From: Fibrobacter sp. UWB4
GTDB taxonomy: Bacteria; Fibrobacterota; Fibrobacteria; Fibrobacterales; Fibrobacteraceae
Assembly (NCBI RefSeq): GCF_002210345.1
Contig: NZ_MWQI01000004.1
Location: 1-64,000, forward strand
DNA length: 64,000 nt
Direction of reading: 5' to 3'
Shown piece by piece: positions 50,626-58,811 of the stretch. Below the pieces are notes generated by a model. It did no database searches, was not told where the DNA came from, and saw only the letters and a program-made list of their open reading frames with translations. Position 1 is the stretch's first letter; every line of letters starts with the position of its first letter. Both the position numbers and the translations under genes were made by a program.

Positions 50626-51785
50626 AAAAAGGTATGAAAACTTCGTTTTGTGCTTCGTTTTGCGCCTTGCTTTGCCTGTCGCTGTTTTTAGGTTGTTCAG
50701 AAAGTGACACCGCAGGTGCCACAAGTGAAACGACAAATGGAATTGCCTTCAAAGTCGTTGACAGTTTAAACAAGCCGTTCGCTTGCGCACAAATGAAGGT
50801 GTATTCAAAAGATGCCTTCTCGGTCATTGATAGCGCCCTTTCGGATTCAAGCGGACGAGTTTCTTTTAATGACAAACTCGGCATCTGCACAGACCAAGGC
50901 TGTTTTGTAGAAGCCCTTGCGGGCGAAGATTCCGCATTCATGAGTTGGTCGCCGGTCGATTTTGCAGATACCTCGGTTCAGAAAATTGCATTGTTGCCTT
51001 CGGCTTCGCTCATTGTACGTACTGGCGTTTCGACCCAAGAAATCGAAGGCCTGTTAGAAAATGTTCAACTGGAATCGACCCCCTATTTTGCAAACCGCTT
51101 CGGTAGCGAGTATGTGTTTGCGCATGTGCCGGCAGGGTCCTTTACTATTGTTGCTGGAGATTCGACCGTCGCAGAAGTGGCGCTTGCGCCAAACGAATCC
51201 GCAGATACGCTCGTTCCTGTTCCAGGAAAGTCTGTTGAGTATGTTTTCGAAGACTTTGACGATGGAGATAGTTTGAATAACCTCGCCAAAACTTATCCTA
51301 ACTACGGATGGTATTTTAATGCTGTTGGCAAAGCGAATTTTGCAATACCTGATAGTGCTGAAAGCTTCTCATCCGTATTAAAAGAAGATAACGATCATGG
51401 AAAGTATCTCGCTGTTAAATTCGCAATAGATACAGGCTTCGTTTTGCTCGGAACTCATCTAGGACTTGATACAGGATTTTTCGACCTGAGCAATCTCACG
51501 GCGATTCGCCTTACGGTAAGAGGCGACTGTGAATTGAATATCGCTTTGGAACATTACCGTGAAGTTGGAGAAAATACCTTTAAAAAATCGTTATGGAAGG
51601 TCAAAGCGGCTGAAAACTGGAATGAAATCATTCTGCACCCCGGCAAGGAAGTTCTTGAAGAAAGCTCCTATCAAGTGGAATGGAAGGAGATTTCCCACGA
51701 AATCGGTCTGTTTAGCATTTTTATGAGAAGCGGAACTTATCTAGAAGTTGACAAAATTGTATTTGAAGGAATTGATTTCAAATAA
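50622..51785 (+). CDS. Putative lipoprotein paired with TIGR02147 gene
   Basis: A 387-aa lipoprotein with a Cys-rich signal and lipobox LFLGC near residue 26. The N-terminal part has beta-sandwich features (GIAFKVVDSLNKPFACAQMKVYSKD). The C-terminal ~190 residues resemble a carbohydrate-binding-like jelly roll (FEDFDDGDSLNNLAKTYPNYGWYF at the start and VEWKEISHEIGLFSIFMRS near the end). It starts within the stop codon of the TIGR02147 gene, a pairing common in Fibrobacter. It may act in surface attachment, but this is inferred. Confidence 0.78.
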   Translation: MKKGMKTSFCASFCALLCLSLFLGCSESDTAGATSETTNGIAFKVVDSLNKPFACAQMKVYSKDAFSVIDSALSDSSGRVSFNDKLGICTDQGCFVEALAGEDSAFMSWSPVDFADTSVQKIALLPSASLIVRTGVSTQEIEGLLENVQLESTPYFANRFGSEYVFAHVPAGSFTIVAGDSTVAEVALAPNESADTLVPVPGKSVEYVFEDFDDGDSLNNLAKTYPNYGWYFNAVGKANFAIPDSAESFSSVLKEDNDHGKYLAVKFAIDTGFVLLGTHLGLDTGFFDLSNLTAIRLTVRGDCELNIALEHYREVGENTFKKSLWKVKAAENWNEIILHPGKEVLEESSYQVEWKEISHEIGLFSIFMRSGTYLEVDKIVFEGIDFK

Positions 51786-51830
51786 GCGATTATTGCGATT
51801 GGTTATGCTATAGCGGCATCGGCATCAAAG

Positions 51831-51859
51831 CCCCCTCGTTTTTCCGAGGGAGCCTTTTT
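51831..51859 (+). terminator. Terminator after the lipoprotein gene
   Basis: CCCTCG (51833-51838) pairs with CGAGGG (51845-51850), followed by AGCC and T5. Confidence 0.8.
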
Positions 51860-51873
51860 GACTATACGTCCGT

Positions 51874-52275
51874 TTATTTCACGAAAGCGGCGAGAAGTTT
51901 ATGCGCCTCGTCGCCTTCGGCAAATCGGATTTCACCTAGTGTATGGTATTCAAATCTCGAAAACTGCTGCAAGTGCAGTGCCACAAATTCGTGATCCTGC
52001 GAGTAGCAAAGGTTCAGGCGGAAGTTTCCGTTGTCGCTTGTTTTGGGGCACCCCTCTCTTTGGATTGTTGCATCCAGAGATTCCAAAGACGCTTCGACAA
52101 TCGCCTGGATTTTTTTTCCTTCCGTAGGGCTAAACTCCAGGCAAGTTCCCACTACGGGCGAATTCGTCCTGGTGTAGGTGACGTTGGTCTTGAATCCGAA
52201 AAACTTCTTTTCGGTCTTGATATAGGGCTTATTGAAGAGGGCGTTAGCCATCTCCATCTGGGAAATGTTTTCCAT
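51874..52275 (-). CDS. Hypothetical protein, 133 aa
   Basis: A small protein without a recognised family. It begins MENISQMEMANALF, has two central cysteines and a charged C-terminus (EIRFAEGDEAHKLLAAFVK). The ATG at 52275 is preceded by a purine-rich AGAGAAAG. An upstream extension of 19 codons would add an apparent lipobox (LTGCATS) but starts poorly, so a lipoprotein form cannot be ruled out. It is likely real because codon use and length of the open frame are regular. Confidence 0.55.
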   Translation of the reverse strand: MENISQMEMANALFNKPYIKTEKKFFGFKTNVTYTRTNSPVVGTCLEFSPTEGKKIQAIVEASLESLDATIQREGCPKTSDNGNFRLNLCYSQDHEFVALHLQQFSRFEYHTLGEIRFAEGDEAHKLLAAFVK

Positions 52276-52365
52276 GTTCTTTCTCTTTTTTAAAATGAAT
52301 GATGTCGCGCACCCGGTAAGAGCCGCGGCCATTTACTAGTGTTTAAGGCTTGGAGAAAGAACTTG

Positions 52366-52791
52366 CTAACAGAGCATTCGCTCTAGCGTGTAAACGTAAT
52401 ATTCTTTAGGTTTTTGATAAACTAGCGGTAAAGGGAAACCGCAATGGATGCAAATAGTTGACCGCGCGATTTTAGTCGCAAACGGTGCAGCCTGTTTGAA
52501 CGTTGCCGAACTGCGCCCGCCATAGCCTTGAAGGCTACCGCTTCGCGATGTCCGCAATGAAACCTGCCGGCCCGACCTGCGCGTAAGCAGTATAGCATCC
52601 GCTGTTGATTCGCGTGACAGGTATAACGGATTATCGGCAAAATCGTGAGCAGTGAAAACTTTCTCACTTTCTGCAACCTGACCAAGTTCAGCGCCGTAAT
52701 CGTAAACAAAAGAACCCTCGACAATAGCAGAAAGAATCGCGAATAACGCGACTGCAATCATCGAAAGAATGTTTTGTTTAATACGCTTCAT
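52366..52791 (-). CDS. Small exported or membrane-anchored hypothetical protein
   Basis: A 141-aa frame with an N-terminal hydrophobic segment (MKRIKQNILSMIAVALFAILSAIV), then an acidic and later basic region, and CIHCGFPLPL near the end. It is not a recognised family. It follows the DUF4405 gene by 20 bp on the same strand, so it may be the last gene of that transcript. Moderate confidence that it is a gene. Confidence 0.45.
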   Translation of the reverse strand: MKRIKQNILSMIAVALFAILSAIVEGSFVYDYGAELGQVAESEKVFTAHDFADNPLYLSRESTADAILLTRRSGRQVSLRTSRSGSLQGYGGRSSATFKQAAPFATKIARSTICIHCGFPLPLVYQKPKEYYVYTLERMLC

Positions 52792-52811
52792 TGTACTAAT
52801 AATGTACAAAT

Positions 52812-53477
52812 CTACGCCTTCATGAGTTTCGCCACATAATGCACCGCAACGGCGAGCAGCACGACGATGGCGATGTAGTCTGCGAAAAAGAGGGCGTAGC
52901 CGCGTTCCGCATCAAAGAAAAAGAAGGGCTGTTGCAGGAACATGTATTTCCAAAGCCCGCGAATGGCGATGGCGTAAATTCCGTAACCCGCCACGAGAAC
53001 GGCAACCATGCGAGTTGCAACAAGTGCAGCCTTTGACTTGAATACGCCCGCAATTCCCAAGCGGTTTGCAATCAAGCTTACATGCAGCCCGATGTGGAGC
53101 GACATGAACACGTAATACCAGTGGCTGGCGAGCAGGTGCGCCGTGCGGGCGAAACTTGCACCCGATTCAATTCTGAGCCAGGCAAACACGTGGTTCGAAA
53201 GCATAACGCCGCTCACCATCAAGAAAAATGCGCACAAAAGGATCCCGCAATTCACGACCGCCTGCAAAATGCGGAATGCATTGTAGCGTCCCTTGAACAG
53301 CGAAAGGAAGAATCGCCGGTTCAGCGAGATGTGCACCGCCCACAGAACAAGCAGCACCACGCCTAGAATCTCGTGAACGGCAGTCGATTCAAAGAAGTAA
53401 TTCCCACCCATCAGCACGAGCGTCGCGACCGTCATCGCGATATCAAGCGGCATACGGATTTTGGCGGAAATTGGCAT
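52812..53477 (-). CDS. DUF4405 membrane protein (cytochrome b-like)
   Basis: A 221-aa protein with about five or six membrane helices. It carries histidines at positions expected of the DUF4405 group: VHEILGVVLLVLWAVHISLNRRF near residue 34 and HLLASHWYYVFMSLHIGLHV near 109. These histidine pairs could bind heme, as in cytochrome b561-type proteins. It lies 15 bp after the SUMF1-flavodoxin gene in the same direction, which suggests it passes electrons to or from exported flavoproteins of this cluster. Confidence 0.75.
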   Translation of the reverse strand: MPISAKIRMPLDIAMTVATLVLMGGNYFFESTAVHEILGVVLLVLWAVHISLNRRFFLSLFKGRYNAFRILQAVVNCGILLCAFFLMVSGVMLSNHVFAWLRIESGASFARTAHLLASHWYYVFMSLHIGLHVSLIANRLGIAGVFKSKAALVATRMVAVLVAGYGIYAIAIRGLWKYMFLQQPFFFFDAERGYALFFADYIAIVVLLAVAVHYVAKLMKA

Positions 53478-53492
53478 ATCAGGGAATATACA

Positions 53493-54929
53493 TTATTTCG
53501 TCTTCACGCCGTTTTTCTCGAGCCACTTGGCCACATCTTTCGAGAGACTCGAACCGCCGGAGTAATGCACCGAAAGGCCTTCGCCGATTTTTGCGTTGGG
53601 CGCGAGTTTCGCAATCGCGGTGATGCTCTGGCCAAAGCGCCCGCCACCGTGGGAGCAGAACGGCAGAATCCGCTTGCCCGTAAAGTCGTAACTTTCGAGC
53701 AAAGTCGCAATAGGCATCGGGATACTCGCCCACCAGTTGGGGTAACCGATGATAATCGTTTCGTAACCGGCCCACTTCTTTGCGTCTGGCTTTTTCTTGA
53801 GCGCAGGGCGCGCCTGTTTGTGCTGGTCGTTCTGCGCCTGCTTCAAGACGGTATTGTAGTCGTCGGAATAGGGCTTCACGAGTTCAAGTTCCACCATGTC
53901 GAAACCGGTCTGCTTCTTGATTTCGCGGGCGACACCGCGGGTATTCCCGCTCCAGGAATAGAAAACAATCAGCGCACGGGAAGCCCCTTTCGGGTTCAAC
54001 GCCGCTTGCGCCTTTTCGCCCTTAAAGCCCGCCGCTTCCTGGGTCACAAATGTCCCCTTGACGCCTGCACCCGCATTCATGGCGAGCCTGAGCCCCACAT
54101 TGTAACTCTTGCTGGATTGCTGCATGGCCCCGCGATAGGCGCTGCGGAGGTTTTTGCCGAAATCGTTCCAGCCGCCACCGCGATGCACGCGCCTCGTGCC
54201 CGAAGGCTTGCCCGCCGGATCGACCGTCACGCTTGTCGAGCCCGCAGAAACACCGTAATCGCCGTAAAAGTCAAAGCACCATTCGCCAACGTTCCCGTAA
54301 ATGTCGTAAAGCCCGAAGGGATTGGGCTTGAATTTGCCCACGGGGAGCGTGTTCCCGCGGTAAACGCCGGGGCGTGTTTCCAGAACCTCGTCGTTGAAAT
54401 AGTTCTGCTCGATTTGATACGGATAATGCCCGTAAAAATTCACGTCGTCGGCACCGGGAGCCTTCTTTGTGTAGAACGGCGTGGTCGTGCCGCCTCGGGC
54501 CGCGTATTCCCATTCCGCTTCGGTGGGGAGCCTGTAGCCGTTCGCCTCGCGATTCCAGCTGACCGCATCGCCTTCGATAGCGTAAACGGGAGTGCGTCCG
54601 TCGCGTTCGCTTAACTTGTTGCAAAAACGAGCCGCATCGAGCCATGTGATGTTTTCGACGGGCAAGTCGTCACCCTTAAAACTGGAGGGATTTTCGCCCG
54701 TCACTTCGCGGTAAAGCTTTTGCGTCACCTCGTATTTACCCAGATAAAAATCGGAGACCTTCACCTTATGCAGCGTCTCGTCGTTGACGCGCCAGTCCTC
54801 GTTTGCGGGGCTTCCCATGTTGAAAGTCCCGCCCTTGATAAGCACGAAGCCATCGGGCGCAGGTGCCGCCGCAAGCGACACCGCCGAGAACCACAAAATT
54901 GCACAAGATAAAAGTTTAGCGAACTTCAT
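53493..54929 (-). CDS. Exported SUMF1-like (FGE-sulfatase domain) / flavodoxin fusion
   Basis: A 478-aa exported fusion. After a signal peptide (~22 residues) comes a SUMF1/FGE-type domain (GGTFNMGSP, YEVTQKLYREVTG, LPTEAEWEYAARGG, ending NVGLRLAMN near 295). Then follows a flavodoxin-like domain (~320-478) with YSWSGNTRGVA, GYPNWWASIPMP and FCSHGGGRFG. The FGE domain lacks an obvious catalytic Cys pair, so it may only bind. The pairing with a periplasmic flavodoxin is unusual. The gene is in a probable operon with the CMD-cupin gene upstream and DUF4405 downstream. Confidence 0.85.
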   Translation of the reverse strand: MKFAKLLSCAILWFSAVSLAAAPAPDGFVLIKGGTFNMGSPANEDWRVNDETLHKVKVSDFYLGKYEVTQKLYREVTGENPSSFKGDDLPVENITWLDAARFCNKLSERDGRTPVYAIEGDAVSWNREANGYRLPTEAEWEYAARGGTTTPFYTKKAPGADDVNFYGHYPYQIEQNYFNDEVLETRPGVYRGNTLPVGKFKPNPFGLYDIYGNVGEWCFDFYGDYGVSAGSTSVTVDPAGKPSGTRRVHRGGGWNDFGKNLRSAYRGAMQQSSKSYNVGLRLAMNAGAGVKGTFVTQEAAGFKGEKAQAALNPKGASRALIVFYSWSGNTRGVAREIKKQTGFDMVELELVKPYSDDYNTVLKQAQNDQHKQARPALKKKPDAKKWAGYETIIIGYPNWWASIPMPIATLLESYDFTGKRILPFCSHGGGRFGQSITAIAKLAPNAKIGEGLSVHYSGGSSLSKDVAKWLEKNGVKTK

Positions 54930-55022
54930 AAATTTTCTCCATTATACACCATTTTTATTGCGGATAAAAAGTCGCAGGCTGTATGAATTCTCCTTTGGAG
55001 AATGACTCATGTGAAAATTATT

Positions 55023-56318
55023 TTATTTCAACTTCCCGTAGTCTTCGTCGCTCACGGACTCGAGCCATTCATTGCTCGTTCCTTCACCGGGAACTTCAAT
55101 CGCCAAATGCTGGAACCAGGAATTTGGAGCCGCCCCGTGCCAATGCTTGACGCCAGCCGGAATGTTCACCACGTCGCCGGGCTTCAGTTCCACCGCCGGC
55201 TTACCCCATTCCTGGTAGTAGCCGCGGCCCGCCGTCGCGATGAGAATCTGGCCACCGCCCTTCTTTGCATGATGGATATGCCAGTTGTTGCGGCATGCCG
55301 GTTCAAAAGTCACGTTCCCGACACCCACCTGTTCCTTGCTGATCATGTCGAGATAACTCTTGCCCACGAAATACTTGGCGTGGGCGTCGTTCGGCTTGCC
55401 CACCGGGAACACACTCCAGTCCTTGCCTGGCACACTTCGACCTTGCTCAGCGACCTTTGCGTCCGACGCGTTTACTGCACCAGCCGCGTTCAATGTCCCA
55501 GATAAGGTTGGTGAGCCTGTCGAACCAGCCGAAGGGCCTTGCTGGCTTCCAGCTTCCGCCACCGCTTCCTTGAGCAGTCGCAACGCGTTCAGCGTGCGCG
55601 GGTAACCGCAATACGGCAAGCAGTTGTAAATCGCCTGTTCCACGTATTCGGCCGTGCGAATCTTGAGGTTCGCGCCGATATGCGCCTTGAGCTGCGGCTC
55701 CGTTCCCAGGTTCACGAGAATCGCCATCGTCAAGAGTTCGCGAGTATTCAGGTCGAGTCCCTTGCGGGTGTAGTAATCGCCAAAGCAGTTGCTCGCCAAG
55801 AAGTAATTGATAGTCGGCATACCGCTCTTGCCGTTCTTCGCCATGTCGCGGAAAGTCTGGCCGAACAGCGTCCCCTGCGCGTCGGCACCCGCCTGCAAGC
55901 GGGACTGCGCTGTCACCGTCGCACGGTTTTCATCTACCTTCACGTTCTTCGCCTTGAACACGCCGCGGGCAATTTCAACCGCATCCACCGTCCGCGGGAT
56001 CCCGGTGTAGGGAGCGCACTGGTAAATCGCCTCGAGAATTTCTTCGGGAGCAAGCCCCTGCGCAAGCGCCGTCGCCACTTCTTCTTGCAAAAGAGCGCCC
56101 GACTGCTGCGTCACAAGCGACACCAGGCGAATCAACTCCACCTCGCGCTTTTCCACAAGCGGAGTCGCCGCCGGAACCTCGTTCTGCGTGAAGTTGTCCA
56201 TCACGGCACGCAGTTCCTTGTCCTGCGAAAGCGCCTTCGCCCCGTCTTGCGGACAGCAGTCACATGCGGCAAGCACCGCACCCATACCAAGCATCGTCAT
56301 AATCGTCCCTAGTTTCAT
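55023..56318 (-). CDS. Lipoprotein with two CMD domains and a cupin
   Basis: A 431-aa lipoprotein (lipobox LAAC near residue 19). Two carboxymuconolactone-decarboxylase-like domains (~50-130 and ~155-255), each with a YQCAPYTGIPRT or YNCLPYCGYPRT helix, are followed by a cupin (~310-420) with HIHHAKKGGGQILI and HWHGAAPNSWF metal-binding histidines. Such CMD-cupin proteins occur with flavodoxins in envelope redox clusters; the reaction is unknown. The interdomain linker (~258-300) holds REP-like repeat DNA. It is preceded by a LysR-type palindrome at 56398. Confidence 0.85.
   Translation of the reverse strand: MKLGTIMTMLGMGAVLAACDCCPQDGAKALSQDKELRAVMDNFTQNEVPAATPLVEKREVELIRLVSLVTQQSGALLQEEVATALAQGLAPEEILEAIYQCAPYTGIPRTVDAVEIARGVFKAKNVKVDENRATVTAQSRLQAGADAQGTLFGQTFRDMAKNGKSGMPTINYFLASNCFGDYYTRKGLDLNTRELLTMAILVNLGTEPQLKAHIGANLKIRTAEYVEQAIYNCLPYCGYPRTLNALRLLKEAVAEAGSQQGPSAGSTGSPTLSGTLNAAGAVNASDAKVAEQGRSVPGKDWSVFPVGKPNDAHAKYFVGKSYLDMISKEQVGVGNVTFEPACRNNWHIHHAKKGGGQILIATAGRGYYQEWGKPAVELKPGDVVNIPAGVKHWHGAAPNSWFQHLAIEVPGEGTSNEWLESVSDEDYGKLK
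55433..55455. repeat. REP-like sequence in the CMD-cupin linker, copy 1
   Basis: On the minus strand it reads GGTCGCTGAGCAAGGTCGAA, a form of the common GTCGCTGAGC/GTCGAAG repeat motif. It is translated near residues 288-295. Confidence 0.55.
55506..55536. repeat. REP-like sequence in the CMD-cupin linker, copy 2
   Basis: On the minus strand it contains GGTTCGACAGGCTCACCAAC, a widespread dispersed-repeat motif. It is translated near residues 261-271. Confidence 0.6.
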
Positions 56319-56397
56319 GGTTTGTTCCTTTGTCTAATTACATCTTTAATATAAATAATTGCACAAGCCCCGCAAAATACCAAGTTTTCATGCTCAG

Positions 56398-56414
56398 TAT
56401 GCGCGAAACGCATA
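56398..56414. promoter_or_regulatory. LysR-type palindrome before CMD-cupin operon
   Basis: TATGCG-CGAAA-CGCATA, a perfect interrupted palindrome 79 bp upstream of the start. An ATTATTTATATTA-like stretch on the minus strand between site and gene is shared with two other sites. Confidence 0.7.
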
Positions 56415-56511
56415 GTGAAGCCTGCCAAGGGGATTGATTCCCCTAAAAAGAAAAGACTGCCAAGAGTTTCCTGGCAATCTTTCTAAAACATTCCGCCCAT
56501 AAGGCACAAGC

Positions 56512-57072
56512 CTACTTCACCCACTTGTCGACTTCTTTCTGGGCCTTGTCGCGTTCGTTCTGGGCCACGTGTCCGTAGATGGCAAGGCCGGGGGTCACAT
56601 TCGCGCCGGTCACCTTCTTGAGGCGCGCAACACCCGAAAGGCCGCTACCTTCGTGGGTCACGAACGGATGAATCGTCTTGCCCTTCAAATTATACTTCTC
56701 GAAGAAAGTGAACATGGGCATGGGCATTTCGCCCCACCACACCGGATAACCGACGTAAATTTCGTCGAATTCTTCGGGGTTCACGTTCACCGGCTTGATG
56801 GCCGGGCGCGCGTCCTGCGCAAGTTCCTTCTTGGCCACGTTGATGCAGTCATCGTATTTCTTGGGGTATTCCTTCGCGGGTTCCACGTGCAAAAGCGTGC
56901 CGCCCGTCTTTTTCGCAATCATCTCGGCAATGATTTCAGTATTGCCCTTAGTGATTGTTCCGACTTCATAATTTTCGTCGGCACGGGAATAGTATGCGAC
57001 GAGGATTTTCTTTTCTGCTGCCATAGAGACTCCTAGAAGAAGTGATAAAAGAATCAAGGTGATTTTTTTCAT
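56512..57072 (-). CDS. Exported flavodoxin
   Basis: A 186-aa flavodoxin with a signal peptide (MKKITLILLSLLLGVSMAA) placing it in the periplasm. The FMN loop is at YYSRADENYEVGTITKGNTE (the SRxxxNYxxGxxxxGNT form of flavodoxin_4) and a second flavin contact at GYPVWWGEMPMPMF. Start 57072 was chosen because it begins the signal peptide; 32 more codons upstream lack sense. It is controlled by its own LysR-type palindrome at 57169 and likely works with the CMD-cupin and DUF4405 proteins. Confidence 0.88.
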   Translation of the reverse strand: MKKITLILLSLLLGVSMAAEKKILVAYYSRADENYEVGTITKGNTEIIAEMIAKKTGGTLLHVEPAKEYPKKYDDCINVAKKELAQDARPAIKPVNVNPEEFDEIYVGYPVWWGEMPMPMFTFFEKYNLKGKTIHPFVTHEGSGLSGVARLKKVTGANVTPGLAIYGHVAQNERDKAQKEVDKWVK

Positions 57073-57168
57073 GGAATCCGCCTTTTCTGTTAAAAATTTC
57101 CTTGAACCGGTTGCCTTTAATATAAATAATTTCAGGACGGTCGCGTAATGCGTAATTTTTATGCCCAC

Positions 57169-57185
57169 TATGCGCGTAGTGCATA
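57169..57185. promoter_or_regulatory. LysR-type palindrome before exported flavodoxin
   Basis: TATGCG-CGTAG-TGCATA, matching the 56398 site with the same 5-bp spacer and the same flanking C-A-C/G upstream triplet. Confidence 0.7.
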
Positions 57186-57691
57186 GTAGAAGCGGCCACC
57201 TGCACTTGAAAGAAAATCCATTATTGGACTAAATTCGGCAAAAATCAGCAAGTATTGTTCGTTTCTGTCCGCAAACAAACTTGAAATTGCGGGTCTTTTC
57301 TGCTCATTGCAAATATGCATCCTTGCAATGTCATATTATGACAATTTGTAAAAAAATGAGAAATTTAGGCTTCCCCCCCCGCATCGTCAGTTTGCGCTTT
57401 TCAACTATTCTTCGGAAGGAATCGTCATACCGCTGACTTTTTCCTTGATTGAAATCAACAAAATTCCAGAAATCTATTCATTTTTTCTGATTTTTTCAGC
57501 GTCAAAACGCTTGCGAACCCGCATAAAATAAGGTATATTCAGAAAGCGGGTCTTATAGGGGATCTTTATGAGCTGAGGAAAAACAAAAACATTTTTGTCT
57601 TACGAAACGTGAAAATTCTTCTCATTAAGGATGCGTCGTTATACTCGACAAATTGAGATAAAAACAAATTATATTCGATATAAGGACTTTC
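57186..57691. other. Non-coding region before the 57692 lipoprotein
   Basis: About 500 bp with no acceptable gene. It contains AT-rich tracts, a C8 run near 57375, and the left copy of the GGGTCTTATAGGGG direct repeat at 57548. A promoter for the lipoprotein is likely near 57640-57680, but no clear boxes were assigned. Confidence 0.4.
57548..57573. repeat. Direct repeat flanking the lipoprotein gene, left copy
   Basis: GGGTCTTATAGGGG then ATCTTTATGAGC. It matches the right copy at 58261-58286 with one difference. The 713-bp spacing encloses one AT-rich gene. Confidence 0.75.
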
Positions 57692-58240
57692 ATGATGCGC
57701 GTTTTGATTTACAGTATTAGTTTACTTTCTCTGTTTTTGCAGGGTTGTGGCTTTGGTGAAAAAAGAGATGAACCTCAAATTGAATCTATAAGTAATGCTC
57801 GTGGAGAATGTTATCACTATGAAATGTGCCTTTATAAAGATGTAAGATATCATTGCATTATGGATACCGCTGTAGTAGATGACATTGCTCACTTTATTGA
57901 AAAAGTAGAACATAATATAAAAGATTGTCGCAATTGTTTCATGGATACAACGGTGGTAAATGAATTACTTCGGGAAGCGGAAAAACAAGGATATAATACA
58001 GAATCTGATACAAGTAATCTATATAAAATCTTTTCTATTGAAGGATTTTACGATCTCAGAAAAACAAAGCATGCCAAACATTCTTGTTGTTACGCAGCGA
58101 ATAAAAGTAATGGTTGTGACACATTGAAAGTAACGACAATTATCAAAGACAAAAAAAATGTTCCTCATGGAAGTTTATATGAAATTATAAAGGATTCCTC
58201 TGGATGGAAAATTCTCAAGATGGATCTTTGGGTACATTGA
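57692..58240 (+). CDS. Putative lipoprotein, AT-rich
   Basis: A 182-aa lipoprotein with signal and lipobox LFLQGC near residue 19. The mature part has many cysteines (about nine) and aspartates. No family was recognised. It is much more AT-rich than its neighbours and lies between two copies of a 26-bp direct repeat, which suggests a transferred cassette. ATG 57692 follows AAGGAC; the next codon is also ATG (57695). Confidence 0.7.
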   Translation: MMRVLIYSISLLSLFLQGCGFGEKRDEPQIESISNARGECYHYEMCLYKDVRYHCIMDTAVVDDIAHFIEKVEHNIKDCRNCFMDTTVVNELLREAEKQGYNTESDTSNLYKIFSIEGFYDLRKTKHAKHSCCYAANKSNGCDTLKVTTIIKDKKNVPHGSLYEIIKDSSGWKILKMDLWVH

Positions 58241-58260
58241 CTTCGCTAATTCAACATTTG

Positions 58261-58286
58261 GGGTCTTATAGGGGCTCTTTATGAGC
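58261..58286. repeat. Direct repeat flanking the lipoprotein gene, right copy
   Basis: GGGTCTTATAGGGG then CTCTTTATGAGC. It starts 21 bp after the lipoprotein stop. Confidence 0.75.
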
Positions 58287-58577
58287 AGGGATAAAACCAG
58301 GACAAAAAAAACTGTTACAATTCCTGGAAATTGCCGATAATACGCAACTGACCAGAACTCTCGGCGGAAACTCGCAGGGACTAACAGTCACAAGAGTTTC
58401 CTCCTGTAGAAACGGTTTTTGCCCCAAAAAAGTCTTGACCGCAAAGCACTTGTGAACCAGATCCGTTCTTGTGTTTTTTGACCGAGATGTGAGTTTCTCG
58501 AGTGAACAGTCGAACGAAGTGAGTCCCTGTGAACGAGAGATATTCACATCGAGGGAGAGATTTGTTAAAAAACAGGT

Positions 58578-58608
58578 CTGGATCCTTCGGCTTCGCCTTA
58601 GGATGACA
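58578..58608. repeat. REP-like repeat in reverse orientation
   Basis: CTGGATCCTTCGGCTTCGCC then TTAGGATGACA, the reverse complement form of the CATCCT/GGATCCAG family at 19418. Confidence 0.65.
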
Positions 58609-58811
58609 CGGGAACGGGGTTTTTAAGGGGCGGAGCCCCTTAGGTGAGGGGGTGATGGAAGACTTGGCCTGGACCCTATCGCTCCGCTCCAGGGTGACAA
58701 CAGGCCAAGGCTGCAATCAGGGGGAGGCTTCCCCCGCCTATGCTTTCAAAGCATATCTTTTATGCGAAATAAGTATTTTGATTTATGGCGGGATTTGGTT
58801 ATTTTTAGGGC

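Larger units (their letters stand above)
58241..58811. other. Non-coding region between lipoprotein and aldo-keto reductase
   Basis: About 570 bp without an acceptable gene. It holds the right direct-repeat copy (58261-58286) and a REP-like repeat at 58578-58608. A 19-codon frame begins at 58281 within the repeat but has no support. Confidence 0.4.

Noticed and set aside
53373-54614. 413-aa plus-strand frame
   Set aside because: Opposite the SUMF1-flavodoxin gene; Arg/His-rich and without motifs.
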